64,000 bases of DNA from Ascaphus truei (Eukaryota; Chordata; Amphibia; Anura; Ascaphidae), in the NCBI GenBank assembly GCA_036426205.1, contig WSYH01000842.1, positions 95,161-159,160 of the forward strand, given 5' to 3'. A model generated the notes under the pieces. The model was given only the letters and a program-made list of their open reading frames with translations. It had not been told where the DNA came from and did not search any database. The position numbers were made by a program, and so were the translations under genes. Shown here one piece after another: positions 22,170 through 34,032 of this stretch (position 1 is its first letter; every line of letters starts with the position of its first letter).

Positions 22170-22830
22170 AGTGTAGCACTCGAGCTCACCCTCTTGCGGG
22201 AAGTGCAGCACTCGAGCTCACCTCGGCGGATGCACCGACCACCTCTGCGGAATGCAGCACTCGAGCTCACCCTCTGGCGGGAAGTGTAGCACTCGAGCTC
22301 ACCCTCTGGCGGGAAGTGCAGCACTGAGCTCAACCCTCTGGCGGAAGTGCAGCACTCGAGCTCACCCTCTGTGGGAAGTGCAGCACTCGAGCTCACCCTC
22401 AGTGGGAAGTGCAGCACTCGAGCTCACCCTCTGGCGGGAAGTGCAGCACTCGAGCTCACCCTCTGGCGGGAAGTGCAGCACTCGATCTCACCCCTCTGCG
22501 GGAAGTGCAGCACTCGAGCTCACCCTCTGTGCGGGAAGTGCAGCACTCGAGCTCACCCTCTGGCGGAGTGCAAGCACTCGAGCTCACCCTCATCCCTCTG
22601 CGGGAAGTGCAGCACTCGACTCACCCTCTGCGGAAGTGCAGCACTCGAGCTCACCCTCTGGCGGGAAGTGCACACTCGAGCTCACCCTCTGGCGGGAAGT
22701 GCAGCACTCGAGCTCACCCCTGGCGGGAAGTCGCACTCGAGCTCACCCTCTGGCGGGAAGTGCAGCACTCAGCTCACCCTCTGCGGGAAGTGCAGCACTC
22801 GAGCTCGTCCCTCTGGCGGGAATGTGTAGT
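22170..22830 (-). repeat. 31-bp minisatellite (GCAGCACTCGAGCTCACCCT), block A copy
   Basis: About 21 units of AGTGCAGCACTCGAGCTCAC CCTCTGGCGGGA. Many units have single-base losses. The same array is at 26505-27145 and 37070-37690 in reverse complement; two units remain at 33970-34035. Confidence 0.92.
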
Positions 22831-23479
22831 ATTTTAAAATACAATCTTTATATGCAACAAATAGGTTACAATAATGGGTGTTAAAATGACGAGCTGAAGG
22901 TATGCTGATCCAATGACTGATTATACCGTATTGGCTCAGATCCTGAGATCATTAGTGGGTCAATAGAGCATTGCTAAGACGCCACTGAATGGCAGTCCTT
23001 GTAGGGGATCTGTTGCCGGGAAGACGTGCAGGGAATTCTCTAACTTGTATACAAGATAAAGTGTGCTGTAAATCTATCAGCGGACGTACTTATAAACCAA
23101 TTAGAGTATAGGTAAAAACGGTTTGATTTACAGTTTCTGGTATGGTTCTGGTGGTACCTGTTTATAGTATATTTAGTATACCACAGTTTAACCATAAGTA
23201 GAATATGATGGATCAGGGCTGATCTAATCCTCCAAGTGTATATATTAATTAAAGTAATGGGGTTATCTACACCATCACAAGTGGCTGATATGACCTCAGA
23301 TAACCTTTCACTCAGGGAATATACAGCAGGTATCCAGGCAGGTGTGTGAGATACTTGAATGTCTTTGTCAGTATTATACCGTGGTATATGCGTGATCGAT
23401 GTGATTATACGATCTCCAATGGATAAACCTCTGAGTAGTTGTATAAGTGTAAGACCGTCTGTGCTCCACAATTGGGGTT

Positions 23480-23930
23480 TATTGTAAGGGTGTATTTTCA
23501 GGGTAAGGGTATTTTTTAGGGTAAGGGCGTTTTTCAGGGTAAGGGCGTTTTTTTCAGGGTAGGGCGTTTTTTTTAGGGTAAGGGCGTTTTTTCAGGGTAA
23601 GGGCGTTTTTTTCCAGGGTAGGGCGTTTTTTTCGGGTAGGGTGTTTTTTCAGGGTAAGGTGTTTTTTCAGGGTAAGGGTGTTTTTTTCAGTGTAAGGGCG
23701 TTTTTTCAGGGTAGGGGTGTTTTTTCAGGGTAGGGTGTTTTTTTCAGGGTAAGGGTGTTTTTTCAGCGTAAGGGCATTTTTCAGGTAAGGCGTTTTTTCA
23801 GGGTAAGGGCGTTTTTTTTAGGGTAAGGTTGTTTTTTCAGGGTAAGGGCGTTTTTTCAGGTAGGGCGTTTTTTTTAGGGCAAGGCGATTTTTAGGTAATG
23901 TTTTTTTATTTAGGGTAAGGTAGCGTTAGA
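23480..23930 (-). repeat. 17-bp minisatellite (CAGGGTAAGGGCGTTTTTT), block A copy
   Basis: About 25 units of GGGTAAGGGCGTTTTTTCA with homopolymer length variation. It continues into GGGTTAGGATTGGGTTTAGG, a degenerate telomere-like stretch (23920-23965). Other copies are at 25480-25830, 33225-33310 and 36000-36410. Confidence 0.9.
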
Positions 23931-24229
23931 ATTAGGGTTAGGATTGGGTTTAGGGTAAGGTTAAGGGCATACCTTGGCGGTGAAATGATCGGCAGCGAGA
24001 TGTCCCCGAGCCGAGTTGAATGCGGTGATGACTTGGTCCTGCGGCAAAACCGGCCGCGGCCAATTGTCCTAGAGCGGTTGCTCGTGCTTCAGCTGCACAG
24101 ATAATACCTCTAACTCACAATAAGAGAACGTAACACCCACCCGCCCCTCCGAGAAGTCCCAAGTTACCCGTCTCTGCAGGGAGGGCGTCACACTCACACC
24201 AAGCTCTGCATGTCGGGCTTTGCGTTTAC

Positions 24230-24345
24230 CTGGAAGGGTTCATAGAAGAAAGCCTCCACCCCCCCCTCAGACAGCCCTCTGATCAGCCGAAGGGGTTTCC
24301 CAGGACGTCCAGGCCCAGGAGGAGGACGTACATCTGTTTCAGGAA
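24230..24345 (-). pseudogene. Inverted copy of the [16 protein letters not shown] exon
   Basis: Reverse complement of 25025-25138 but 116 bases: three extra C in an eight-C run and one lost G in the GATCAG(G)CC stretch shift the frame. It lies next to an inverted copy of the composite minisatellite. Confidence 0.9.
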
Positions 24346-25024
24346 CTGCCAATAACAAAGCCCAGCAACGGAGTCAGACACATGATCTGCTGGCCCGAGA
24401 CACATCACACCAGCACACGTCACACGCAACACGTCACACGTCACAACAGCAACACACACATCTATAGCAGAACAAAGCCCGCACGAGTCAGAACACATGA
24501 TCTGCGCCCGAGACACATCCACCACACACGTCACACCAACACTCACAACGCCAACCGTCACCGCAACACATCTATAGCAAGAACAAAAGCCCAGCAACGG
24601 AGTCAGAACCATGATCTGCTGGCCCAGACACATCACACGCAACACGTCACACCAACACGCACAACACGCAACACGTCACACGTCACAACACGCAACAACA
24701 TCTAAGCAGAGAACAAAGCCCAGCAACGGAGAGTCAAACAACATGATCTCTGGCCCGAGACACATCACATGCAACAACTCACCGCAACAAACTCACACGT
24801 CACACGCAACAACATCTATAGCAGAATAAAGCCCGCAACGGAGATTCAAACACATGATCTGCTGGCCCGAGACACTCACATGCAAGACGTCACACCAACA
24901 ACACGTCACACGCAACACACAGCAACATCGTGTGACGTGTTGCGTGTGACGTGTTGCGTGTGATGTGTCTCGGGCCAGCAGATCATGTGTTCTGACTCCG
25001 TTGCTGGGCTTTGTTCTCTGGCAG

Positions 25025-25138
25025 TTCCTGAAACAGATGTACGTCCTCCTCCTGGGCCTGGACGTCCTGGGAAACCCCTTCGGCCTGATCAGAGGGCTGT
25101 CTGAGGGGGTGGAGGCTTTCTTCTATGAACCCTTCCAG
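25025..25138 (+). CDS. VPS13C: VPS13C exon: [20 protein letters not shown], intact copy
   Basis: A CTCTGGCAG acceptor and GTAAAC donor bound 114 bases, in phase at both ends. The product is [20 protein letters not shown] then [18 protein letters not shown], the start of the conserved ATG2-C-like part of VPS13. Of the three copies of this exon only this one keeps the frame; the copies at 24230 (-) and 35552 (+) do not. In a correct assembly it should follow the exon ending at 13674. Confidence 0.92.
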
Positions 25139-25479
25139 GTAAACGCAAAGCCCGACATGCAGAGCTTGGTGTGAGTGTGACGCCCTCCCTGCAGAGACGG
25201 GTAACTTGGGACTTCTCGGAGGGGCGGGCTGGGTGTTACCGTTCTCTTATTGTGAGTTAGAGGTATTATCTGTGCAGCTGAAGCACTGAGCAACCGCTCT
25301 AGGACAATTGGCCGCGGCTGTTTTGCCGCAGCCAAGTCATCACCGCCATTCAACTCGGCTCGGGGACATCTCGCTGCCGATCATTTCACCGCCAAGGTAT
25401 GCCCTTAACCTTACCCTAAACCCCAATCCTAACCCCTAATTCTAACGCTACCTTTACCCTAAATAAAAACATTACCTAA

Positions 25480-25830
25480 AAATCGCCCTTGCCCTAAAAA
25501 AACGCCCTTACCCTGAAAAAACGCCCTTACCCTGAAAAAACACCCTTACCCTAAAAAAACGCCCTTACCCTGAAAAAACGCCCTTACCCTGAAAAAANNN
25601 NNNNNNNNNNNNNNNNNNNNNNNNNNNNNNNNCACCCTTACCTGAAAAAAACCCCTTACCCTGAAAAAAACACCCTTATACCTGAAAAAAACGCCCGTAC
25701 CCTGAAAAAACGCCCTACCCTGAAAAAAACGCCCTTAACCCTAAAAAAACGCCCTACCCTGAAAAAAACGCCCTTACCCTGAAAAAACGCCCTTACCTTA
25801 AAAAATACCCTTACCCTGAAAAACACCCTT
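25480..25830 (+). repeat. 17-bp minisatellite (CGCCCTTACCCTGAAAAAA), block B copy
   Basis: About 20 units, broken by 35 N at 25598-25632. It is preceded by CCTTAACCTTACCCTAAACC and TCCTAACCCCTAATTCTAAC, a degenerate telomere-like lead-in (25405-25460). Confidence 0.9.
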
Positions 25831-26504
25831 ACAATAAACCCCAATGTGGCTGCACAGACGGTCTTACACTTATACAACTACTCAGAGGTTTATCCTATTG
25901 GAGATCGTATAATCACATCGATCCACGCTATATACCACGGTTATATACTGACAGACATTCAAGTATCTCACACACCTGCCTGGATATACCTGCTGTATAT
26001 TCCCTGAGTGAAAGGTTATCTGAGGTCATATCAGCCACTGTGATGGTGTAGAAACCCCATTACTTTAATTAATATATACACTTGGAGGATCAGATCAGCC
26101 CTGATCCATCATATTCTACTTACGGGTTATAACTGTGGTATACTAAATATACTATAAAACTAGGTACCACCAGAACCATACCAGAAACTGTAAATCAAAA
26201 CCGTTTTTACCTATACTCTAATTGGTTTATAAGTAAGTCCGCGATGATAGATTTACAGCACACTTTATCTTGTATACAAGTTAGAGAATTCCCTGCACGT
26301 CTTCCCGGCAACAGATCCCCTACAAGGACTGCCATTCAGTGGCGTCTTAGCAATGCTCTATTGACCCACTAATGATCTCAGGATCCTGAGCCAATACGGT
26401 AATCAGTCATTGGATCAGCATACCTTCAGCTCGTCATTTTAACACCCATTATTGTAACCTATTTGTTGCATAATAAAGATTGTATTTTAAATACTACACT
26501 TCCC

Positions 26505-27145
26505 GACCAGCAGAGGGCGAGCTCGAGTGCTGCACTTCCCGCACAGAGGGTTGAGCTCGAGTGCTGCACTTCCCGCCAGAGGGTGAGCTCGAGTGCGCAC
26601 TTCCCGCCGAGGGGTGAGCTCGAGTGCTGCACTTCCCGCCAGAGGGTGAGCTCGAGTGATGCACTTCCCGCCAGAGGGTGAGTCGAGTGCTGCACTTCCC
26701 GCAGAGGGTGAGCTCGAGGCTGCACTTCCCGCCAGAGGGTGAGCTCGAGTGCTGCACTTCCCGCCAGAGGGTGAGCTCGAGTGCTGCACTTCCCGCCAGA
26801 GGGTGAGCTCGAGTGCTGCACTTCCCGCCAGAGGGTGAGCTCGAGTGCTGCACTTCCCGCCAGAGGGTGAGCTCGAGTGCTGCACTTCCCACCTGAGGGT
26901 GAGCTCGAGTGCTGCACTTCCCGCCAGAGGTGTGAGCTCGAGTGCTGCACTTCCCGCCAGAGGGTGAGCTCAAGTGCTGCCACTTCCCGCCAGAGGGGAG
27001 AGTCGAGTGCTACACTTCCGCCAGAGGGTGAGCTCGAGTGCTGCACTTCCCGCAAGAGGGTGAGCTCGAGTGCTACACTTCCCGCCAGAGGGTGAGCTCG
27101 AGTGCTGCACTTCCCGCAAGAGGGTGAGCTCGAGTGCTACACTTG
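26505..27145 (+). repeat. 31-bp minisatellite (AGGGTGAGCTCGAGTGCTGC), block B copy
   Basis: About 20 units, each with GAGCTCGAG. Units at 26720-26880 are nearly identical. Two end units carry GCAAGAGGG instead of GCCAGAGGG, as in the block C copy. Confidence 0.92.
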
Positions 27146-27305
27146 GGTTACTTCTCCTCCATTATTACCTCCATTATTGCCCAAGGGCACCGCTCACAAT
27201 TACTACCGTGGCAGTAGCGGGGCTCTCTTGTTGTGCTCCGGCATTATTTGGCGGTCGGGGTAACGTTGTATTGCAGCAAAGGATGAGGGCGTCTCTTTTA
27301 TCCAG

Positions 27306-27372
27306 GGGGCCGTGCAGGGGCCGGCGGAGAGGTGTAGGGCTTGTCATTGGGATGAAATCTGGGGCTGGGTGA
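27306..27372 (+). pseudogene. Degraded copy of the [16 protein letters not shown] exon
   Basis: Starts like 37855-37930 (GGGGGCCGTGCAGGGGCCGG) but loses the middle and the splice donor. It is recognised only by its neighbours and by GTCATTGG. Confidence 0.75.
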
Positions 27373-28140
27373 CGGAGGCGTATTGGCGGATCGTAGATGA
27401 AGTCAGCTGGAGCTCGGCAAACTGGTGATGGGGGTTGGGGCGGTCCACCGCTCACGTAGCGTCGTAGGTACCGGATGGGTGGGGGGGAAGCCACCTTGGG
27501 GTATGATTGTAAAACCAGGGGTGCGCAAACTGGGGGGGCAAGATCCTTAGGGGGGCGCGGGCGATTGCAGAGGCCCCGTGCTTCCCTCCGGGGCATTTAA
27601 TGACATGCCGGGGGATCGCGAGGCCTCAGGTTAAGTCCCTTACTGCTCTTAAGGAGGGGGGAGGGGGGAGGGGGACGGGAGGAGGCGGCCAGGGGGGCGC
27701 CGCGGGGAAGTTTAGCAACCGCGAAATAACCAGTAACGGTAAGTGTTACCGGATCGTGGCGGGTGGGCGCTATTGTGGAGGGGGGGGGGACGCCTCTTCT
27801 GCAAATCCTACGGACGGCTGCTCTAGTTAACGCAATGCTGTTTGTGGCCAAGAACCGGGACCGAACGCTGCGCTGTCGGCCTTTTTGAAGATTCACGTGA
27901 CGGCAAAGCCGAGCTGGTGGGGTTAGGCCCCAACGTGAGCTTGCACGCCACATGGAAAATGACTGCGGCAACGATAATGATCCATTAGTATAGGGTCCCT
28001 TAGCCGTGTTGGTATGGTTAAGGCGCGTTCGTGGGGTCGGCTCCGGAATCGGATTGCTTTCCATGTCCTGGTTGATTATGAGCCCATTCCCAGCCATCTT
28101 GTTCTGGATGTCGTGGCCGGGCCTTTGGCAGCGAATGAGT

Positions 28141-28640
28141 TAACCCAGGGGTGGGCAAATCCAGCTTTCAAGGGCCACCAACAGGCCAGGTTTTTTTTTT
28201 CAACTTTATATTTTATGAATTTTCAAAAGATACAGACATTTTTGCACAAATTATAAAACACTCCAAACGCTCTGTAAACTTGTCATATCTGTCTGAAAAT
28301 GACAAGAGCAAACCACCATTCACACATCCAAACTGCACAGGGGGGGAAAAGACACACTGGAGGGAAGAGGGGGTATGGGGGGCGGGGGGGTCACTGTGGA
28401 TCTTCAATCCAACGTCATGCTAGAACAGGCCAGGTTTTAAGGATTATCCCTGCTTCAGCACGATGGCTCGGGTCATTGACGAACTCCAGTCCTCATGGCC
28501 CACAAACAAGCCAATTTTTTGGGATATCCCTGCTCAGCACAGGGGGCTCAATCAAAGACTGAGCCACTGATTGAGCCCCCTGTGCTGAATCAGGGATAGC
28601 CTTAAAACCTGGCCTGTTGGTGGGCCTTGAAGACTGTAGT
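28141..28640. mobile_element. Palindromic MITE split by a retrocopy (block B)
   Basis: Counterpart of 38693-39195. The insert begins with a T-run at 28190 and ends near 28425. Confidence 0.75.
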
Positions 28641-29694
28641 GCCCACCCCTGGGTTAACCCCTTCCATTCCTCGTGGCCTCCGATTATAAGCCACAGCAAG
28701 GCCGATGAGTTGCGTTGAGAGAGCGCAGTACACAGGTCTCGGGTAACTGTCAGGGTACTTAATTAAATGGTAGGTGAGGGATTATTCTCCCAATAATCGG
28801 ATCTCAGCTGTCCCAGGGATATGATATATGATTAGGATATGAGTCTTTAATCAAGGGTATATAAGAGCAATGATGAGTGCTATGGGAGACTCAAATGAGG
28901 CAATATATTGCAGAGGTATATTGGTACTAGTAACGCTGTGTGGCTGGCTCAGATCTCCATATATACCATAAAGGTCCCGAACAAGCCCCCAGCAAAACCA
29001 AAAAGTAATACCATATCAGTCAATGATACTGAGTCTCCCTCTTGCAGCACAGCTCTATCCTTGATGAGTGGTGGGTGCATCACGTCAGACGTAGTAGAAA
29101 GAAGGATGGTCCAAAGGGGCCTTTGGCGGAGCACTACCGAGGAGAAGGAGGGGGCTGCAACCAGTGCTGAATAAAAGATTTATAGGTGGTCAAACAGAGG
29201 TACTGGTTACTTTGACGCGTTTCGGGACCTGCGTCCCTTTGTCAAAAAGTGAATTCGGTATGGTGTAGACGCGAATTCACTTTTTGACAAAGGGACGCAG
29301 GTCCCGAAAGCGTCAAAGTAACCATGTACCTCGTTTGACCACTAATAAATCTTTATTATTCATCACTGGTTGCAGCCCCCTCCTTCTCCTCGGTAGTGCT
29401 CGCAAGGCCCCTTTGGGACCATCCTTCTTTCTACTTTTAATTAAACAAGTACTATGGGATTGCTGAATTCTGACGTTGCTGCAGCCTGCTACTGGTTCAG
29501 CCCAGCAGCTCTTAGCCACACTAGTGAACCGGGCCCCTCTGTAGGCTCTCCGGTGACTCACATGGCACGCTGGCTGAAAAGACGGACGTAAAGGGATTTA
29601 GGAAATGATTGCCTCATGTGCTAAGGGTTTAAGGTGTGTTTATTGCACGCTGTGTGCATCTCCTAATGATGTCTCCCTCGGCCTCTCCGTGCAG

Positions 29695-29856
29695 GGGGAA
29701 GCGGCCGGAGTGGTGTCTCGCATCACCGGATCGGTTGGGAAGGGCCTCGCTGCCATAACATGGATAAAGAGTAACAGCAGAAACGGAGAGAGGAGATGGG
29801 ACGGCAGCCAAAGGACTCGGAGACAGTCTGGCAAAAGGCGGGAAGGGATTTTACGG
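29695..29856 (+). pseudogene. Block B copy of the GVVSRITGSVGKGLAA exon
   Basis: 162 bases against 164 in block C. Losses fall in ATAACATGG, GAGTAACAG and AAGGACTCGG, so the frame is broken. The GCAG acceptor and GTAATC donor remain. Confidence 0.88.
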
Positions 29857-30526
29857 GTAATCGGCGGCTCGTTCCTCCGTTTACAGCCTGGCTGGAACTT
29901 TCTGAGGCCCTTCTGTGGCGTGTTCCTTTCCTGCATTATTCAGGATCCATTCCTTCTTTTAGCTATCCTAATTAAGGGGACTATCCCTATCTACACATAA
30001 TAAACAGGGGAGCCCATGTGCTGTGCTATTACTTTATAAGTATTACTCATCTACTCTCCCCGAGGCTCCTCTACTCTTGTTCTCCTGGAACCTAACCTTC
30101 TCAAAGCTCTCCCTCACTTATTTACTCTTCCATGATGTCAGAATCCCAATGGCAACACAGATGGGGCCCGGCATATGCTAACCTGCTAGTAAATGTCTAG
30201 GGCGGGGGGTTCATGAGTATTTGTGTTTTAGTAATCCGGTGGGTCCCTCCCATGTGAGTATTTGTGTTTAGTAATCCGGGGGGTCCCTCCCGTGTGAGTA
30301 TTTGTGTTTAATAATTTTTTCTCTGATGGATTGTAGTATTTAGGTGTATTGTTCTGTACAGTATGTAGCACAGAACAGTCATTCCATATATAGAGGTACG
30401 TACAGTGCAATATGGAAGTACCCGCACGCACATTGTACGGCAAACATAGGAAAATGTAACCATGCCCAAGAGCTTACGATCTAGGAATAATGAAAGTAAA
30501 GAAACCGCACTCCGTTCTTTTCCCAG

Positions 30527-30574
30527 GGGGTGGTCGGGCCGGAGTGACCGGGATCATCACCAAACCGGGGGAAG
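30527..30574 (+). pseudogene. Block B copy of the GVVGGVTGIITKPVE exon
   Basis: 48 bases against 46, with extra bases in TCGGGCCGG; the CCGGTGG of block C also reads CCGGGGG here. Confidence 0.86.
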
Positions 30575-30993
30575 GTAAGGCAGATACGAGCCCCCTGCAA
30601 ACCGTTCTATTGACTTGTCGGAAACGAGAGATTTTTTATATATATTCTCACAAAATAAAGCGTTGCCGGCCCTCTGGCAGGGAAGGGGTTAAGAGGTTGA
30701 TATCCTACCGGGATTTATTGGCTGCTTAAAAGGGTCTTATTTGGCTAATCAAAATAACGGGGGGGGGGGGGAGGGGGCGGCGGGTGTCTGGACATTGCCA
30801 GAACCATCCATTCACCGTACAGAAGGCAGTGGGAACTGTTTCCAGTGTGTAAGGGCCCTCGCCGTGACAAAGTACTGCGTGGCAGTCGAACGTTGGATGT
30901 TTTGCTGACTAAATTGCCTGATTATCAGGTCGTGTGACGGGATACTTCCTTACTTCTCCGCGTGTAACGGGTCATTTATTCTGGTCTCTGCAG

Positions 30994-31116
30994 GGGCAAA
31001 GAAGGAAGGCGCCGCCGGGTTTTCAAGGGTATCGGGAAAGGGCTTGTGGGAGTGGTGGCTACGGCCGACGGGCGGCATCATCGATATGGCGAGCAGCACC
31101 TTCAGGGCATCCAGAG
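30994..31116 (+). pseudogene. Block B copy of the AKKEGAAGFFKGIGKG exon
   Basis: 123 bases against 124: a C is lost at GGTTTTCAAGG and at CTTCAGGGC, and a T is gained in GGCTACGG. Confidence 0.87.
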
Positions 31117-31587
31117 GTAAGCGAGCTTGATGCTGGCAAGGAAGGGGTTACAAGTAAGAGAAAACTTTGTGACCGTGGGGGTTTCTGTGTAGCGCCCTGT
31201 GTCTAAATAGACTTCGTCTTTGGGCAGCGCGATGGCCTCGAGTCCAGCGAAGGTCTGGTGGATTACGTGCGTAAAGGCTCAGAAGACGCTGCGGGTTAAA
31301 CAGGGCGGGCCTGAGGGTAACGAGGCCTCATTCGTGCTTTGTAAGAAATGTTCTAATTGGAATAAAATGCGAAAGAAACAATGAGATGTCCGTGGCTCAT
31401 GTTGCCAGCCGCAGAATGAAACCCTTCCCGCATGACGAGCCGAATGTTAGAGGGAACTGGGCTCTCCAAAAACTCAATGGGGCCTCCATCTTGGGGCCAC
31501 CCTGGGGATACCAACAAGAAGCTAAAGAGTCCTAGCAGTCCTGCTTCTCTTACTCACAGACCGTCCGATTATCCTTCTGTCCAACAG

Positions 31588-31699
31588 AGTAGCTGAATCC
31601 ACAGAAGAGGTTTCGCCCCGGCGCCAGCGCGGCTGATTCACCGAGGACGGCATTTCCGACCCTACAATCTAAGCGAACCAGGGCTTCAGTTTGTTTGAG
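31588..31699 (+). pseudogene. Block B copy of the LRPPRLIHEDGIIRPY exon
   Basis: 112 bases against 115. Differences cluster in the CCGGCGCCAGCGCGG and TCACCGAGGACGG stretches, breaking the frame. Confidence 0.87.
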
Positions 31700-33220
31700 G
31701 TAAGTGTCTCACTGAACTCGTCGCGGGGCAAACTTTTGATCCTAGTGACATCTGGTGGATCCCGGTAATAGTGCGTTGTGTGATATGGGGGCCGGCACCT
31801 CATCCTGGTCATCTAAACTCATTCAACCGATCATTTTCAGCAACTGCACCGTGAGTGTTAGGGATCCAACAGCGCGGTCTATCCCATTGGTTTGTGGTTC
31901 CTGCATTCATTGTAGATGAAGCTAGTTAACTATTAAGTCATTCTGCTAGTTGAATGTAGAGTCACGCTAAATCTATTGTGGCGAGGGCAGATTCAAGAGG
32001 TGATTCGAAAGCAGCTTGGCGCAGAACAAAGGTGGTATGCCTTTGAGAACTCTAAAGAGCACACACATTACCATCTGGAGTTTTATATCCAAGTATGGTT
32101 GACCCAGGGGCGGCCAAATCTGTCCTCAAGGGCCACCAACAGGTCAGCTTTTCAGGATATCCCTGCTTCAGCACAGGTGGCTCAATCAGTGGCTCAGCCG
32201 TTGGCCAACTCAATCCTCAAGGGCCACCAACAGGTCAGCTTTCAGGATATCCCTGCTTCAGCACAGGTGGCTCAATCTGATTGCGCCTCCTGTGCTGAAG
32301 CAGGGATATCCTCAACCGACTTGTTGGTGACCTTTGAGGACTGGAGTTGGCCAACGGCTGAGCCACTGATGAGCACCGTGCTGAAGCAGGGATATCCTGA
32401 AAACTGATGTGCTGGTGGCCCTTGTGGACTGGAGTTGGCCGCTTTGGCTCAGGCCATATGCAATGCAAACATTTGTCTTACAAGAAACACACATTTCTGG
32501 TCTCTGATGCATAGACACCATGGCAGAGATGTGAATACATCAGCACATACGAATGCCATATTACCAGATACCATGGAAATCAGTCATTTCATGAAAGGAG
32601 TTTCAGGAAAATAGGCGAACCATTTCATTTCAGCAGCACCAGGGACACCCTCTGTGCCCAGAGATGCGGGTGTTGGTCGTGTGCGTGTGCGTTTTTTCTC
32701 CTTTTTTGTGCTATTTTACTTGCCTCTTACGTATGGCTAAATCGTGCAAACCTCTATCACTATTCCTTCCCATTCCATTTTTCTTTTCGGCTTTCGCCCA
32801 GTGTGGGTAGGAATCCACTGCAAGGTGATGGATGATAATGATCCGCATCTGCCCAGGGCATTAGCCCAGAGCATGTTCTACCACTGTTCTCTCTTCTCTA
32901 CTCTCTCTTCTCCACGCGACACGCAGCTAAGATATTGCACTCTCATTCTCTGATAGGAGGATCATGTCAACTGTTTGTGTTCTGTTAGCCTCATCTTTCA
33001 GTCCTCTTACTTCCGTTCCCCTTTCTCCGACAAATAGGGGAGGTCTCACTATTTTCTTTTGTCTTTTTTGAGACACAGGTCCTCGTGTTGTGACGTTTTG
33101 TTTTCTGTTCTTTTCTTGCTTGTTGCCTGAAACACCCCTGCCAAGTTTCACTATTTTTTCTCTGTGTGACCTTCTGCTGCCAGTTCTCTTTTTCTTTCTG
33201 TTGTGTCTGTTTTTTCCTGA

Positions 33221-34032
33221 ACCTTACCCTGAAAAAACGCCCTTACCCTGAAAAAACGCCCTTACCCTTAAAAAATACCCTTACCCTGAAAATACACCCT
33301 TACAATAAACCCCAATCTGTGGCTGCACAGACGGTCTTACACTTATACAACTACTCAGAGGTTTATCCTATTGGAGATCGTATTAATCACAATCGATCCA
33401 CGCTATATACCACGGTTATATACTGACAAGACATTCAAGTATCTCACACACCTGCCTGGATACCCTGCTGTATATTCCCTGAGTGAAAGGTTATCTCAGG
33501 TCATATCAGCCACTGTGATGGTGTAGATAACCCCATACTTTAATTAATATATACACTTGGAGGATTCAGATCAGCCCTGATCCATCATATTCTACTGACT
33601 GGTTAAACTGTGGTATACTAAATATACTATAAACTAGGTACCACCAGAACCATACCAGAAACTGTAAATCAAACCGTTTTACCTATACTCTAATTGGTTT
33701 ATAAGTACGTCCGCTGATAGATTTACAGCACACTTTATCTTGTATACAAGTTAGAGAATTCCCTGCACGTCTTCCCGGCTAACAGATCCCCTACAAGGAC
33801 TGCCATTCAGTGGCGTCTTAGCAATGCTCTATTGACCCACTAATGATCTCAGGATCCTGAGCCAATACGGTAATCAGTCATTGGATCCAGCATACCTTCA
33901 GCTCGTCATTTTAACACCCATTATTGTAACCTATTTGTTGCATAATAAAGATTGTATTTTAAATACTACACTTCCCGCCAGAGGGAGAGCTCGAGTGCTG
34001 CACTTCCCGCCAGAGGGTGAGCTCGAGTGCTG
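33221..34032 (+). repeat. Fourth partial copy (17-bp array end to 31-bp array start)
   Basis: The last few 17-bp units, then the unique spacer (CAATCTGTGGCTGCACAGAC through GTATTTTAAATACTACAC), then two 31-bp units. It matches 25800-26560 and 36370-37080. At 34033 it jumps directly to the 30-bp minisatellite. Confidence 0.88.

Larger units (their letters stand above)
14972..24928 (-). repeat. Block A: inverted copy of the gene's 3' part
   Basis: Read on the - strand, this block repeats in order the exons, introns, MITEs and minisatellites of block C (35552-46726). It lacks the 42921-44805 insertion of C. The span between the first and last duplicated exon is 6716 bases here, 6674 in B and 6721 in C. 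Each duplicated exon carries at least one indel or substitution relative to C. The block begins where the 14280-14970 array stops and ends in the reverse complement of that same array. Confidence 0.9.
24929..33220 (+). repeat. Block B: direct, error-rich copy of the gene's 3' part
   Basis: The same order of exons, introns and repeats as block C, with frequent single-base losses and gains. Quality falls along the block. From about 32600 on, the match to 44950-45400 is only patchy (shared AGATGCG, CCCAGAGCATGTTCT, CCTGCCAAGTTTC islands). At about 33221 the sequence switches back to the 17-bp minisatellite. Confidence 0.88.

Noticed and set aside
22170..22830. Regulatory cluster of XhoI/SacI-like palindromes
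   Set aside because: They are part of the tandem unit; function cannot be argued from repetition alone.
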